Part shown: piece after piece, positions 19,451 through 28,223 of the stretch
How the letters are laid out: each line of letters starts with the position of its first letter
How positions within the stretch are numbered: the first letter of the stretch is position 1
Assembly (NCBI GenBank): GCA_016286035.1
Contig: JAEERY010000069.1
Location: forward strand, 47,433 to 111,432
Reading direction: 5' to 3'
DNA from: Lachnospiraceae bacterium
GTDB taxonomy: Bacteria > Bacillota > Clostridia > Lachnospirales > Lachnospiraceae
Length of the DNA stretch: 64,000 nucleotides
Translations under genes and position numbers: made by a program
Notes under the pieces: model-generated
Database searches by the model: none
Told to the model about the DNA's origin: nothing
Seen by the model: the letters and a program-made list of their open reading frames with translations, nothing else

Positions 19451-20309
19451 TTGCTACCTCTACAAGATATTTTCCGTAATCCGTCTTAAGAAGCGGATCT
19501 GCCAGCTTAAGCAGCTGCTCTTTATCTATAAAGCCTCTCTTGTATGCGATCTCCTCGATACATGAGATATAAAGTCCCTGTCTCTTCTGGAATGCCGCAA
19601 CAAAGTTTGCCGCATCCAAAAGTGAATCGTGATTGCCCGTATCAAGCCATGCAAAGCCTCTTCCCATGGTCTCAACACTCAGATCGCCGCGCTCGAGGTA
19701 AGCGTTGTTGACAGATGTGATCTCTATCTCACCGCGTGCCGAAGGCTTGACGTTCTTTGCGATCTCGACAACATCGTTATCATAGAAATACAGTCCCGGT
19801 ACAGCATAATTGCTCTTGGGATTTTCAGGCTTCTCCTCTATCGAGATAGCCTTCTTGTTCTCATCAAACTCGACAACACCGTATTCTCTCGGATCACGCA
19901 CATAATATCCGAAGATGGTCGCTCCTTTTTCTCTTGAAGCCACTTCCCTTAAGAGCTTTGAAAAGCTCTGTCCGTAGAAAATGTTGTCGCCAAGTACAAG
20001 TGCAACACCGTCATTTCCTATGAATGACTCACCGATTATAAACGCATCCGCAAGTCCTCTGGGGTATTCCTGGATCGCATAGTGAAGACTGAGCCCCAGC
20101 TGGGTTCCGTCACCTAAAAGCTCCTTAAACACAGGAAGATCCCTGGGTGTTGATATGATTAGTATCTCTCTTATACCCGCAAGCATCAGTGTGCTTAGCG
20201 GGTAATATATCATTGGTTTGTCATAAACCGGCATGATCTGTTTAGATATAGCCTTTGTTAACGGGTATAACCTTGTGCCGGATCCGCCGGCAAGTATGAT
20301 CCCCTTCAT
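19440..20309 (-). CDS. rfbA: Glucose-1-phosphate thymidylyltransferase
   Basis: Makes dTDP-glucose from dTTP and glucose 1-phosphate, the first step to dTDP-L-rhamnose. The N-terminus [17 protein letters not shown] is the nucleotidyltransferase signature. [16 protein letters not shown] and [11 protein letters not shown] complete the substrate site, and [13 protein letters not shown] is present near residue 220. The length of 289 residues is exact for RfbA. Its stop overlaps the downstream lysozyme start by 11 bases. rfbB and rfbD are not in the window. Confidence 0.97.
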   Translation of the reverse strand: MKGIILAGGSGTRLYPLTKAISKQIMPVYDKPMIYYPLSTLMLAGIREILIISTPRDLPVFKELLGDGTQLGLSLHYAIQEYPRGLADAFIIGESFIGNDGVALVLGDNIFYGQSFSKLLREVASREKGATIFGYYVRDPREYGVVEFDENKKAISIEEKPENPKSNYAVPGLYFYDNDVVEIAKNVKPSARGEIEITSVNNAYLERGDLSVETMGRGFAWLDTGNHDSLLDAANFVAAFQKRQGLYISCIEEIAYKRGFIDKEQLLKLADPLLKTDYGKYLVEVANGL

Positions 20310-20321
20310 AAAGCCTCCTTA

Positions 20322-23300
20322 TCAGTATCCCAGATAGCTCAGATTCATATCGGTGTTACCGCTTATGCCTCCGACAGAACCCTTTGAAGAATACTGCCAA
20401 AGATCGTATTTGCCGGAATATGTCGGCTGTGTATTGTACTGAGCCAGCCATATCTTGTAAGCACTGAGCGATCCGACATTCATCTTACCTGAAAGCCATG
20501 ATTTATTTGCATATACACCGGCAGTGTAGCCACTGTTCTTGAGGGTCTCACAGTACGCCTTTATTACCGCTGTTCTGGTATTTGAATCTATTCTGTCTCC
20601 ACGACCGCCGCTGTCCTCAACATCGAGGAATACGGGGTATGAGATCTTGTAGCCCTTAATAAGGCCGATGGTCATTGATGCTTCCTCTACGGCTTCGACA
20701 TCCGATATAGCCTGGCTGAAGAAGTAGATTCCGACTTTAAGTCCCGCATCCGTAGCGCCCTTGATATTGGTCTTGAACTTGGGATCCTCGACCATTACAC
20801 CTGTTGAAGATCCTCTGTATCCGCATCTGATGATAACGAATGATACACCCGAATTCTTAACAGCTGTCCAGTTGATGTTTCCGTTCCACTTTGATACGTC
20901 GATACCAAGTGTTCCCGAACCCTTCATAAGGGCACCGGTGCTGTCGAAGTTGTACTTCGCACCCTGGATTACCTGTTCGCCGGTAACCTTGTTACCGTTC
21001 TTGTCAAAGAAGTATGTTTCGTTGTTTATAACCTGCCAGCCTGTGTACTTGTAAGCTGTCGTATCATCTGCTGCAGGCTCGTATTTCTTGAAGAATTCCT
21101 TGGCTGTATAGTAATCAGCGTATTTTGCTTCAACATACTTTCCTTCAGAATCCTTGATATATATCTGATTGCCCTGCTTATCCTTAAGAGGGGTTGTCTT
21201 GTCTTCCTTGGGTGATATTCCCGGTGAAGGAGAAACAGTTACCTTTGCTGTCGCACTGGCACTTGCATTTGCTGCCGCTGTTAATGTGGGAGCTGCTGCC
21301 GCATTTGATGCTGCTGCGTTTGTAGCTGCCGCATTGGTTGCCGCTGCCGCACTTGCTGCTGCCGCAGTTGCTGTTGCGTTTGCTGTTTCACCCGCTGCTG
21401 CGGTTGCTGTTGCGTTTGCAGATTCGCCTGCTGCTGCGGTCGCTGTTGCATTTGCCGCCTCTGTTGCCGCTGCTGCCGCAGTTGCTGTTGCATTTGCATC
21501 TCCTTCCGATGCTGCTGCGCTTGCTGTTGCCTCCGCTGCTGCGGTTGCTGTTGCTTCTGCATCAGGATCCGAAGTTGAGGATGAAGGATCGGAAGGATCG
21601 GAAGCTGTTGCTCTCTTTAACATGTACGGAGCAGGGAACAGTTTCTGTGAAGCATACTGTCTGTCATCAACAACCATGGGTGTTATTCCGATAGCCTTAG
21701 CCGACTTGTTTGTCGGTGTGGGTGTGATCTTTGCGGGATCTAAAATCGAAGACTTTGTTACAGATGAGTATCCGTCTGTAAGTGCTGTCTTTGTTGATTC
21801 AACCCATTCTACCGTATCTGAAAGAGAGCCTTCCGTAGCAAGTCCTGCTGCGGTATCCTCTTTCTTTGCATTGATCTCGGACTCCTTCTTAACTTCGTCC
21901 GATACATCTATCTTCTTGTAATCGATGTTTTCCTTAACGGTTACCGTTACAGTCTCACGGCTGTATGTAAGGCCTTTGTCATCGATATCCATCATTGAAA
22001 CACTGGTCTTGCCGGGTTCCATGTTGTTAAGGTAGATGATACCGTCCTTGTCATCGTCCACAGCGGTGAACTTCTTTTTCCTTGCATCGACTATCTCTAC
22101 CTTGAACTCGTGGTTACCGACGAGTTTCTTTGATTTTGCATTGATAAACTTGATCTTGAGATCCTTCTTTACGGAAGTAAGTGTCATGGTTACCGATATC
22201 GTGGTATCCTCTTCCTTCTCCTGATACTCGGGAAGCTTATCCTCTTCCACTTCCTCAGGCTCGACCTCTATCTCAGCCAACATCTTCTTGGCATCGGCAA
22301 CAGCAACAAGCTTACTGCTTCCCGTAACGCCTATCGTCTGCATCTTCTCGCCAAGGTATGCGAATTCCGCCACCTTTGTCTGTGTAGCCTTTGAAGATGA
22401 GTAGACAACTCCGGTGATTATGGCTACAAGTACCACAAGGATACCCGTTCCCATTACCAGATAATCAAGTCCCGACATCTTCTTGAAGAATGCAGCTATC
22501 TTATCTATGAATCCGCCGTAGAATACCTCATCGTCCTCGTCGATCATCTCTTCTTCGGCTTTTCTTCTCTTCTTTCTGCGAGTGCTCTTTACATCAACTT
22601 CATCATCGTTTGAATCTGCCCATGCAGCATATTCTTCAGCGGCAGACTCGGCTTTTTTCTTCTTCTTTTTCCTTGCGCCTGCTGCTGCAGCTGCTGCAGC
22701 GATGACTCCCGTTGCCTGCTGTTCCTCGTCGTCTTCGTTAAGATAGACGACACCTGTATCACCCGATGAAAGCTTTTTACTCTCCTTGGCCTCTCTGTCG
22801 GCCTCTTCTATCTTGGCTCTTTCATATTCATCCATCTCGTAGGTGATCTCAGGGATATCCATGTCATCACCCTTGCGGTTCTTGTTTGCAGCCGCGATCC
22901 TCTCTTCTTTGGTCATCACGGGTGCGTTTATCTCGTCGACATCAAACATCTGAGTAGAGAACATGTCATCATTGTTCTTGTACATGTCTATCTCAGCCTG
23001 CTTCATCGCCGCTTTCTTGGCCTCAGCCTTTTCACGGATCTGCTGCTCGTTTGCTGCAGCTACCGCTTCTCTTAATTTCTTTCTCTCGGCTATGTTTGCC
23101 TTGATAGCCTCATCGGAAGCATTTCTTCTTGCAAGCTCTTCTTTCTGGGCTTCGAGATTTCTTGCTCTCTTTTCTTCGATCTCGGCTTCTCTCTTTGCCT
23201 TGAGTTCGGCAAACTTCTCTTCCTCTGTCTTCTTGAGCTCGACTATCGGTATGAAAGGCTCGTCATCGTCAACCTTCTCATCCTCGGTTCTGTATGCCCA

Positions 23301-23585
23301 GCTGACATCAGGCCTTTCCTCTTCGGGAGCATTGTCAAGATCTGCTTCATGCTTTTCATCGGCAGACATAAGGAATTCTTCGGGGATATAGTTTAATCCG
23401 CTCGTAAGACCGTCAAGCAATACCTTCTGCTCCTGTTCCTTCTGATCCTCGGTAAAGCCTCTGGCAAAATCATATTTTTTTCCTGTTTCCGGATCGACTT
23501 CAAGATTATCCAGTTCTCTTTTCACATCCAACTGCGACCAGTTTTGTGTGGAATCAAGATCAATAAATTCTCTGTCATCATTCAT
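20322..23585 (-). CDS. Large membrane-anchored GH25 lysozyme with charged cytoplasmic domain and Ala/Thr repeat
   Basis: Residues 1 to about 365 are highly charged, rich in Glu, Lys, Arg and Ala, with coiled-coil character, and end in Arg/Lys clusters. A membrane segment follows (LDYLVMGTGILVVLVAIITG, about 375-395), so the charged part should be cytoplasmic. Outside are a SpaA-like domain (IKFINAKSKKLVGNHEFKVE), a low-complexity Ala/Thr tract (about 675-780), a cell-wall-binding repeat (GWQVINNETYFFDKNGNKV) and a C-terminal GH25 domain (LGIDVSKWNGNINW to LWQYSSKGSVGG). I place the start at 23585, where GGAGTG lies 9 bases upstream; the frame open to 23639 has no site. It is first in the polysaccharide operon, behind its own promoter. 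Confidence 0.88.
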   Translation of the reverse strand: MNDDREFIDLDSTQNWSQLDVKRELDNLEVDPETGKKYDFARGFTEDQKEQEQKVLLDGLTSGLNYIPEEFLMSADEKHEADLDNAPEEERPDVSWAYRTEDEKVDDDEPFIPIVELKKTEEEKFAELKAKREAEIEEKRARNLEAQKEELARRNASDEAIKANIAERKKLREAVAAANEQQIREKAEAKKAAMKQAEIDMYKNNDDMFSTQMFDVDEINAPVMTKEERIAAANKNRKGDDMDIPEITYEMDEYERAKIEEADREAKESKKLSSGDTGVVYLNEDDEEQQATGVIAAAAAAAGARKKKKKKAESAAEEYAAWADSNDDEVDVKSTRRKKRRKAEEEMIDEDDEVFYGGFIDKIAAFFKKMSGLDYLVMGTGILVVLVAIITGVVYSSSKATQTKVAEFAYLGEKMQTIGVTGSSKLVAVADAKKMLAEIEVEPEEVEEDKLPEYQEKEEDTTISVTMTLTSVKKDLKIKFINAKSKKLVGNHEFKVEIVDARKKKFTAVDDDKDGIIYLNNMEPGKTSVSMMDIDDKGLTYSRETVTVTVKENIDYKKIDVSDEVKKESEINAKKEDTAAGLATEGSLSDTVEWVESTKTALTDGYSSVTKSSILDPAKITPTPTNKSAKAIGITPMVVDDRQYASQKLFPAPYMLKRATASDPSDPSSSTSDPDAEATATAAAEATASAAASEGDANATATAAAAATEAANATATAAAGESANATATAAAGETANATATAAAASAAAATNAAATNAAASNAAAAPTLTAAANASASATAKVTVSPSPGISPKEDKTTPLKDKQGNQIYIKDSEGKYVEAKYADYYTAKEFFKKYEPAADDTTAYKYTGWQVINNETYFFDKNGNKVTGEQVIQGAKYNFDSTGALMKGSGTLGIDVSKWNGNINWTAVKNSGVSFVIIRCGYRGSSTGVMVEDPKFKTNIKGATDAGLKVGIYFFSQAISDVEAVEEASMTIGLIKGYKISYPVFLDVEDSGGRGDRIDSNTRTAVIKAYCETLKNSGYTAGVYANKSWLSGKMNVGSLSAYKIWLAQYNTQPTYSGKYDLWQYSSKGSVGGISGNTDMNLSYLGY
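21240..21570 (-). repeat. Ala/Thr (ATATAA-type) low-complexity tract in the large lysozyme gene
   Basis: Degenerate codon repeats encode units such as ATATAAAE and ANATATAAAG over roughly 105 residues. It is probably a flexible extracellular spacer between membrane and enzyme. The antisense frame is also open and Ala-rich, which is a by-product of the repeat. Confidence 0.8.
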
Positions 23586-23680
23586 GTTAAAATACACTCC
23601 AATAAATCTACATATTGTGTTTGCGGTACAATTATGCATCTACAGGTTGTGAAAGGACACAAAGACCCATAGTCTTGGTC

Positions 23681-23709
23681 ATTATATCATTTTTCTATGA
23701 TATATACAA
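23681..23709 (-). promoter_or_regulatory. SigA-type promoter of the polysaccharide operon
   Basis: Minus-strand TTGTAT (23704-23709), 17-base spacer, TATAAT (23681-23686). It lies directly after the terminator of the upstream transporter pair and about 95 bases before the lysozyme start codon. It is the best candidate for driving the genes from 23585 leftwards. Confidence 0.72.
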
Positions 23710-23716
23710 CCCGCAC

Positions 23717-23754
23717 AGAAAAATCGCGGTGTATCAGATATTGTACACCGCGAT
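23717..23754 (-). terminator. Strong terminator overlapping the end of the SMR-like gene
   Basis: ATCGCGGTGTA and TACACCGCGAT form an 11-base-pair perfect stem with a 10-base loop, followed on the minus strand by TTTTTCTG. The stem includes the last codons and stop of the gene ending at 23734. It isolates the envelope block from the polysaccharide operon. Confidence 0.9.
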
Positions 23755-24069
23755 GCCTGCAAGTATTATTATTATCCCTATTACCTTGTTGCGATTAAAC
23801 CGCTCTTTGAAAAAGATATAAGACAGTACCGGTACGAGTATGTACCCTAAAGATTCGATGATCTGTATCGTCATGTATCTGACGCCTCTGTATGCAAACA
23901 TGGTCGCAAGTACCGATGTAAACATCAGAGCATATCCCGTGATGACCGGAGCGTTCAAATAATCATCGAGAAACGATTTGTGAGGCCTCATTGCGCCTTT
24001 CTTTAACAGTATCTGGGAAAACCCCGCTATGGTCACGCTGACCACGGCTATCAAGACATATATGTTCAT
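23734..24069 (-). CDS. SMR/EamA-like small membrane transporter subunit
   Basis: A 111-residue protein with four predicted membrane segments, the size of a four-helix half of the drug/metabolite transporter superfamily. AGFSQILLKKGAM in the first helix and EALGYI-like IIESLGYILVPVLSYIFF followed by the ERFNRNKVIGIIIILAGI end resemble EmrE and ArnE/ArnF families. Its start overlaps the stop of the second SMR-like gene by 4 bases, so the two are probably made together as a heterodimer. The envelope-gene context favours flipping a lipid-linked sugar over drug export (inference). Confidence 0.75.
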   Translation of the reverse strand: MNIYVLIAVVSVTIAGFSQILLKKGAMRPHKSFLDDYLNAPVITGYALMFTSVLATMFAYRGVRYMTIQIIESLGYILVPVLSYIFFKERFNRNKVIGIIIILAGIAVYNI

Positions 24070-24464
24070 CGCTCTTCACCCTCCTTTGTTTCGCTTCCGG
24101 GTTGAAGATTGACGACGATCGTTCCTATAACGACAAGAATGATCCCGGCCAACTGTTTGACGCTTAAGCTCTCCTTAAATATCAGCACCGACCAGAGTGC
24201 GGTCCAGAGTATTGCCATGGATCTGTTCGCATAAGCAACGGAAAGCTCAAATCTCTTTATCATCTGCTGCCAGCATATGGCATAAACTCCGAGAACACAA
24301 ACTTCTGCCGCATAAAACAGAAAGAATTTCAGTGAAAGCGGCTCTGCTTTCGTCGCGAACTTGGCTATGATGCTGTTTATCGTGTATATGATCACGATGA
24401 ACTGAAGCAGTATTATATTTAAAATCTTTTTTCTGTTCATATCTTTCAAGACTGTCTGCTCCAT
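24066..24464 (-). CDS. SMR/EamA-like small membrane transporter subunit (partner)
   Basis: Four predicted membrane segments after a short basic N-terminus. Recognisable parts are INSIIAKFATKAE in helix one, SVAYANRSMAILWTALWSVL in helix three and IFKESLSVKQLAGIILVVIG at the end, the usual family C-terminal helix. I start it at the ATG at 24464 (MEQTVLK), which has GGAG 10 bases upstream. An upstream frame extends to a TTG at 24482, and an internal ATG at 24440 is also possible. It overlaps the upstream methyltransferase gene slightly and the downstream partner by 4 bases. Confidence 0.72.
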   Translation of the reverse strand: MEQTVLKDMNRKKILNIILLQFIVIIYTINSIIAKFATKAEPLSLKFFLFYAAEVCVLGVYAICWQQMIKRFELSVAYANRSMAILWTALWSVLIFKESLSVKQLAGIILVVIGTIVVNLQPGSETKEGEER

Positions 24465-25312
24465 CTTCCGCTGGCTCCGCAAGGAAGCACAAGTCCGTTA
24501 CTGCTCACCGGAAGGCCTATCTCCGATGACTCGACTTTTCCGCCGTATTTCTTTGCGACCGTCATGCCAAGCATATATGTGAGAACCGCCGGCTGAAGAC
24601 CGGTCGTATATGAATTCACGAGGTAGAACAGGGGATCATCGCTTAAAATGTCCATGGTAAGCTCGATAAACGGATAAATCGAATCCTCTATCTTCCAGAT
24701 CTCACCCTTTGGACCTCTTCCGTAAGAGGGAGGATCCATGATCACAGCATCATATTTGTTCCCGCGTCTTATCTCTCTTTCGACAAACTTAACACAGTCA
24801 TCTATGAGCCATCTGACCGGTCTGTCGCTCAGTCCCGATGATGCCGCATTTTCCTTTGCCCAGTTGACCATGCCCTTTGAAGCATCCACATGTGTTACAC
24901 TCGCTCCCGCATTGGCGGCACTTAATGTGGCACCTCCCGTATATGCAAAGAGGTTTAGGACCTTTATGGGCCTGTTTGCCTCTCTTATGAGCTTTGAAAA
25001 CCACTCCCAGTTAACAGCCTGTTCCGGGAACAGACCCGTATGCTTGAAGCTGAAGGGTTTTAAGTTAAAGCGAAGATCTCCGTAGCTTATCTGCCACTCT
25101 TCGGGAAGATCAAAGAATTCCCATTCACCGCCGCCGGCTTTGCTCCTGTGGTAGTGACCGTTTTCCTTTTTCCAGCCTGCAGCCTTCTTATCACTTTTCC
25201 ATATGACCTGAGGATCGGGACGCACCAGTATATAGTCTCCCCATCTTTCCAGTTTTTCTCCGTTTGAGGTATCTATGACCTCATAATCTTTCCATTTGTC
25301 AGCTATCCACAT
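24446..25312 (-). CDS. Class I SAM-dependent methyltransferase, RlmI/RlmK-like
   Basis: Probably methylates rRNA. The C-terminal Rossmann domain has VLNLFAYTGGATLSAANAG as the SAM loop near residue 117, HVDASKGMVNWAKEN after it, and VIMDPPSYGRG as the catalytic DPPSY motif. The N-terminal 90 residues resemble the beta-rich domain that precedes the catalytic part in 23S rRNA methyltransferases, without a clear PUA domain. The length of 288 residues is shorter than RlmI. Its position among envelope genes looks incidental, although the 8-base gap and overlaps show it is transcribed with them. Confidence 0.82.
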   Translation of the reverse strand: MWIADKWKDYEVIDTSNGEKLERWGDYILVRPDPQVIWKSDKKAAGWKKENGHYHRSKAGGGEWEFFDLPEEWQISYGDLRFNLKPFSFKHTGLFPEQAVNWEWFSKLIREANRPIKVLNLFAYTGGATLSAANAGASVTHVDASKGMVNWAKENAASSGLSDRPVRWLIDDCVKFVEREIRRGNKYDAVIMDPPSYGRGPKGEIWKIEDSIYPFIELTMDILSDDPLFYLVNSYTTGLQPAVLTYMLGMTVAKKYGGKVESSEIGLPVSSNGLVLPCGASGRWSRQS

Positions 25313-25320
25313 AAAATGCC

Positions 25321-26370
25321 TCAGTTAAGCGAAATAAGCTTATCAAATCTTTCTGCCACAGCCTTTGCACCGGCTTCGTTTATATGATAATCGTCCACCA
25401 GATATTTATCCCTGGTATCGACATTGATTACTCCGAAATACAGATCGATAAACGACACACCGCAGGTTGCGCAGGTTGCGACCTCGCTGCCAAGGTAATC
25501 GTTTAACGTACCGTTTGCAAGATCGATCGTAGTACCGTCAACATAGTAGTCATCTATTGTTTTTCCGCATGCCGGTACGGACAGAATGACTATCCTGATA
25601 TAGGGATACTTCTGCTGGATCAGCTTTACGGATGCGCTGAGTGCTCCGCAGAATGTAGCCACATCGTCATCATCGTAAGGATTGTATATGTTCCTGTGAT
25701 CGACATAGTCGCTAAGGTCATATGATATGACAATACAGTCCACCGAGCTCATATCTATGCCCTCGAGTCTCACGGCCCTCTCATAAGCCTGGTCGGAAAC
25801 ACTTGAAGCCGAGCTTATGACATTTGAAACATCGCCGTTTACAAGACCGCTCACAACATCATAAAGGCTTATGCCGTCCACCGGATTGCTGTAGTCAGAT
25901 GCCTCTCTTGTCCTGCTCTGATATGAGTCCGGAATTGATGCGTTTATCATCATATCGGCTTTTGTCACAGCCGCAAGTTCACTGCAAAGATAGTTTCCGT
26001 CACCGTTATCCGCAAAAGGCGAGTTTCCGAGCGTCAGAATGGTAAGAATGCCGTCATCGGGCTTGCCCTGCATCTGCTCGTTTGTCAACGGCTGTATGTA
26101 GTCGTTGGGTTCCGTATCGAATTCGGAAGTGTCCTCATTGGGATCTATGTGGATACGCTGTCCCTTGTTCCATATGAGAAGACTTATCACACATATCAGA
26201 AGGACGACGCCCACCGCTATAAAGAAGATCTTGTGTCCGGTGTTCTTATTTCTTGAGAGCTGCTGCTTCTTCTCCTCGATGTCGCCAAAATCCTCATCGT
26301 CAAACTCAAAGCTCTCGTCTATCTTGTTTTTCATGTCTTCAAAATCGCTTTTAACTTTCTTTTTTGCCAT
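25321..26370 (-). CDS. Membrane-anchored SGNH-like hydrolase
   Basis: A cytoplasmic acidic N-terminus, one membrane segment near residues 45-65, then an extracellular SGNH/GDSL-like domain. TILTLGNSPFADNGDG occupies the place of the nucleophile block, IVISYDLSDYVD lies mid-domain, and VDDYHINEAGAKAVAERF is the typical terminal Asp-x-x-His block. The usual GDS serine is replaced by GNS, with Ser still present. I place the start at 26370 (MAKKKVK): GGAGGAG lies 5 bases upstream, and the upstream gene's stop is 1 base away. It could remove or transfer acyl groups on the glycan handled by the MBOAT pair (inference). Confidence 0.75.
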   Translation of the reverse strand: MAKKKVKSDFEDMKNKIDESFEFDDEDFGDIEEKKQQLSRNKNTGHKIFFIAVGVVLLICVISLLIWNKGQRIHIDPNEDTSEFDTEPNDYIQPLTNEQMQGKPDDGILTILTLGNSPFADNGDGNYLCSELAAVTKADMMINASIPDSYQSRTREASDYSNPVDGISLYDVVSGLVNGDVSNVISSASSVSDQAYERAVRLEGIDMSSVDCIVISYDLSDYVDHRNIYNPYDDDDVATFCGALSASVKLIQQKYPYIRIVILSVPACGKTIDDYYVDGTTIDLANGTLNDYLGSEVATCATCGVSFIDLYFGVINVDTRDKYLVDDYHINEAGAKAVAERFDKLISLN

Positions 26371-26371
26371 G

Positions 26372-27136
26372 TCACTCCTCCGCATCAAAGAAATCCACTT
26401 TAAGATTTCTGTAAACATCATAGTTAGTTGTTGCCCCTATCCTGGCAAGTTCGTGTTCCTCGGGAGTTCCGCCTTCAAGTATCCTCTCCTTGTCTATGAC
26501 AACATAATTGCAGTTATACTCGGTAGCATACTTAGAGAGTTCCCCCAGATCGATGACCGGCTCAAGATATATGTCATACAAGGGATTCTCAAGCCTCTTC
26601 CAGCTTTGAACCATGGAATCACGTCCGTATGCGAGCTGGATCGTTGTCGTATACTGACGGATATAGTGCGCCAGATCGGTCGGAACCACCGCCCATACTC
26701 TCTCTTTTCCCTCTTCGGGCTTGATCATCTCGCAGATATCAACGACCTCCTGCGGAAGATGATAAGCATTCTCCGCGGGTGTCATATATACGCTCTTATA
26801 TACATAGGTACCGCTCATGACAAGGATGGCGCTTAAAAGTGCAAGTCCTATCCTTGTATGCACTCCTATCACACGACAGCCGGCATATGCTATCACCACG
26901 GTCATGGGAAGCAGCCACAGTATCCTGTAATAGGTCCCTTCATCAAGTCTGTCATATATCATGTAAAAGTACGGTACGAAGAATACGATCTGGATGAGAG
27001 TCGGAGCATAGACCAGTAAGGCCTTGATCCTTTTATCCTCCTCCGTGAACCACAGATATATCAAAGCTATGATAAAGAGTATGCAGTAATACCCTGTTCC
27101 GTTATATGCTTTAAAGATCTCAATGATCGCTTCCAT
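26372..27136 (-). CDS. Membrane protein of unknown function with soluble C-terminal domain
   Basis: I do not recognise a family with certainty. The first 115 residues carry three to four membrane segments (CILFIIALIYLWF, ALLVYAPTLIQIVFFVPYF, ILWLLPMTVVIAYAGC, IGLALLSAILVMSG). The remaining 140 residues are soluble, with a mixed alpha/beta look (RVWAVVPTDLAHYIRQYTT, YNCNYVVIDKERIL). GGGAGGATAG just before the ATG shows an independent start. Together with the next gene it resembles the two halves of a long GT-C-like or DUF-type membrane protein. Linked expression with the MBOAT genes suggests envelope glycan work. Confidence 0.7.
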   Translation of the reverse strand: MEAIIEIFKAYNGTGYYCILFIIALIYLWFTEEDKRIKALLVYAPTLIQIVFFVPYFYMIYDRLDEGTYYRILWLLPMTVVIAYAGCRVIGVHTRIGLALLSAILVMSGTYVYKSVYMTPAENAYHLPQEVVDICEMIKPEEGKERVWAVVPTDLAHYIRQYTTTIQLAYGRDSMVQSWKRLENPLYDIYLEPVIDLGELSKYATEYNCNYVVIDKERILEGGTPEEHELARIGATTNYDVYRNLKVDFFDAEE

Positions 27137-27155
27137 CTATCCTCCCGTCCGCCGA

Positions 27156-28223
27156 TCAAATCAGCAGGAACATCGCGCCGTAAACAACGAGCGGCACGCA
27201 TGTGATCATCAGTCTCAACAGTATCTGTATATTCTTTTCCCTGACAGTCAAAACAAGTCCGCTGACTCCTATCAGCATGGCTATCAAAAATACGCTCGCA
27301 GTAGAGCTCATTGCAGCAACGATGTTTAACGAGAACAACACAAACCACAGCCCGAGCCTTCTGTCACCCTCCTGGCTCTCACTGTCAAATATGTTGAGCA
27401 TAAGCCATATGACTCCCGGGATGCACACGTTTGCCAAGAGCGATTTGCCCTGCCATGTCCTTGTCATCAAAAATGTTGCGTTGGTATATATGGAAACATT
27501 GCCGAACACATGCATGATAGCTACAAATATCATGAATATCGGCAGCTTGTTTCTTTCTCTTCTTAAAATGTTCTTTCCTATCTCAAGGTAGATGAGATAA
27601 GTGTAAGGTATGAGCAAAAGTCCCAAAATGTGGTGAGCCACTATAGTGGGATGAATGTCGCTCATTCCCGAAAGATAAGCTATCCATATGGGGAATACGG
27701 CAAGGCTGTGTCTTAGATCTATCGATGTGGAAAGTCCCGTATAAGGTCTTATCCTGTAGAGCGTATCGGTCTGAGTCGTTAACAGGGACTGTACCACATA
27801 ATATGCATCATCACCGTCAAAGGATGCCATTCTCATGAACATGACGAGCTGGAAGATGACTATGCATGCAAAAACGATCCATTCGATTATCTCTTCTATA
27901 GTGAGATTCCTGCTAAACGATGCCTGGGCCAAAAGTTTGCCGTCTCTTTTTACCTTGAATACTGTAAGCACTATACCCGCTATACTGAACAGAGCAAGTA
28001 CTATCGTATAGAGCGTCTTTATCAGTCCGAAACCGAAATCACACACTATGACTATCGGGACTGCCATGAGCTGGAACAGCGCGAGGCATACAACAAGGCC
28101 GCTAAGATAGATAACAGGTGTTGTAGTCCTGTTTCTGCCGACAAAGAAAGTCGGCACCAGTCCGCAGGCAAAGGGAACGAGTATTAAAATTAAAACAAGA
28201 ATTAATATTTTCAATATCATCAT
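27156..28223 (-). CDS. Polytopic membrane protein, possible GT-C-like
   Basis: About ten hydrophobic segments spread through 355 residues. A conserved-looking extracytoplasmic stretch ASFDGDDAYYVVQSL near residue 130 follows a helix and holds adjacent acidic residues. That pattern occurs in GT-C glycosyltransferases and related Lachnospiraceae membrane proteins, where the first loop carries the catalytic acid. LAVFPIWIAYLSG, SDIHPTIVAHHILG follow. I cannot name the family. The gene overlaps the upstream SGNH-like partner gene by 4 bases, and a 19-base gap separates it from the next membrane protein, with which it may form one complex. Confidence 0.7.
   Translation of the reverse strand: MMILKILILVLILILVPFACGLVPTFFVGRNRTTTPVIYLSGLVVCLALFQLMAVPIVIVCDFGFGLIKTLYTIVLALFSIAGIVLTVFKVKRDGKLLAQASFSRNLTIEEIIEWIVFACIVIFQLVMFMRMASFDGDDAYYVVQSLLTTQTDTLYRIRPYTGLSTSIDLRHSLAVFPIWIAYLSGMSDIHPTIVAHHILGLLLIPYTYLIYLEIGKNILRRERNKLPIFMIFVAIMHVFGNVSIYTNATFLMTRTWQGKSLLANVCIPGVIWLMLNIFDSESQEGDRRLGLWFVLFSLNIVAAMSSTASVFLIAMLIGVSGLVLTVREKNIQILLRLMITCVPLVVYGAMFLLI

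Noticed and set aside
21169..21921. Ala-rich plus-strand open frame of about 250 codons
   Set aside because: It mirrors the Ala/Thr repeat of the large lysozyme gene on the opposite strand.
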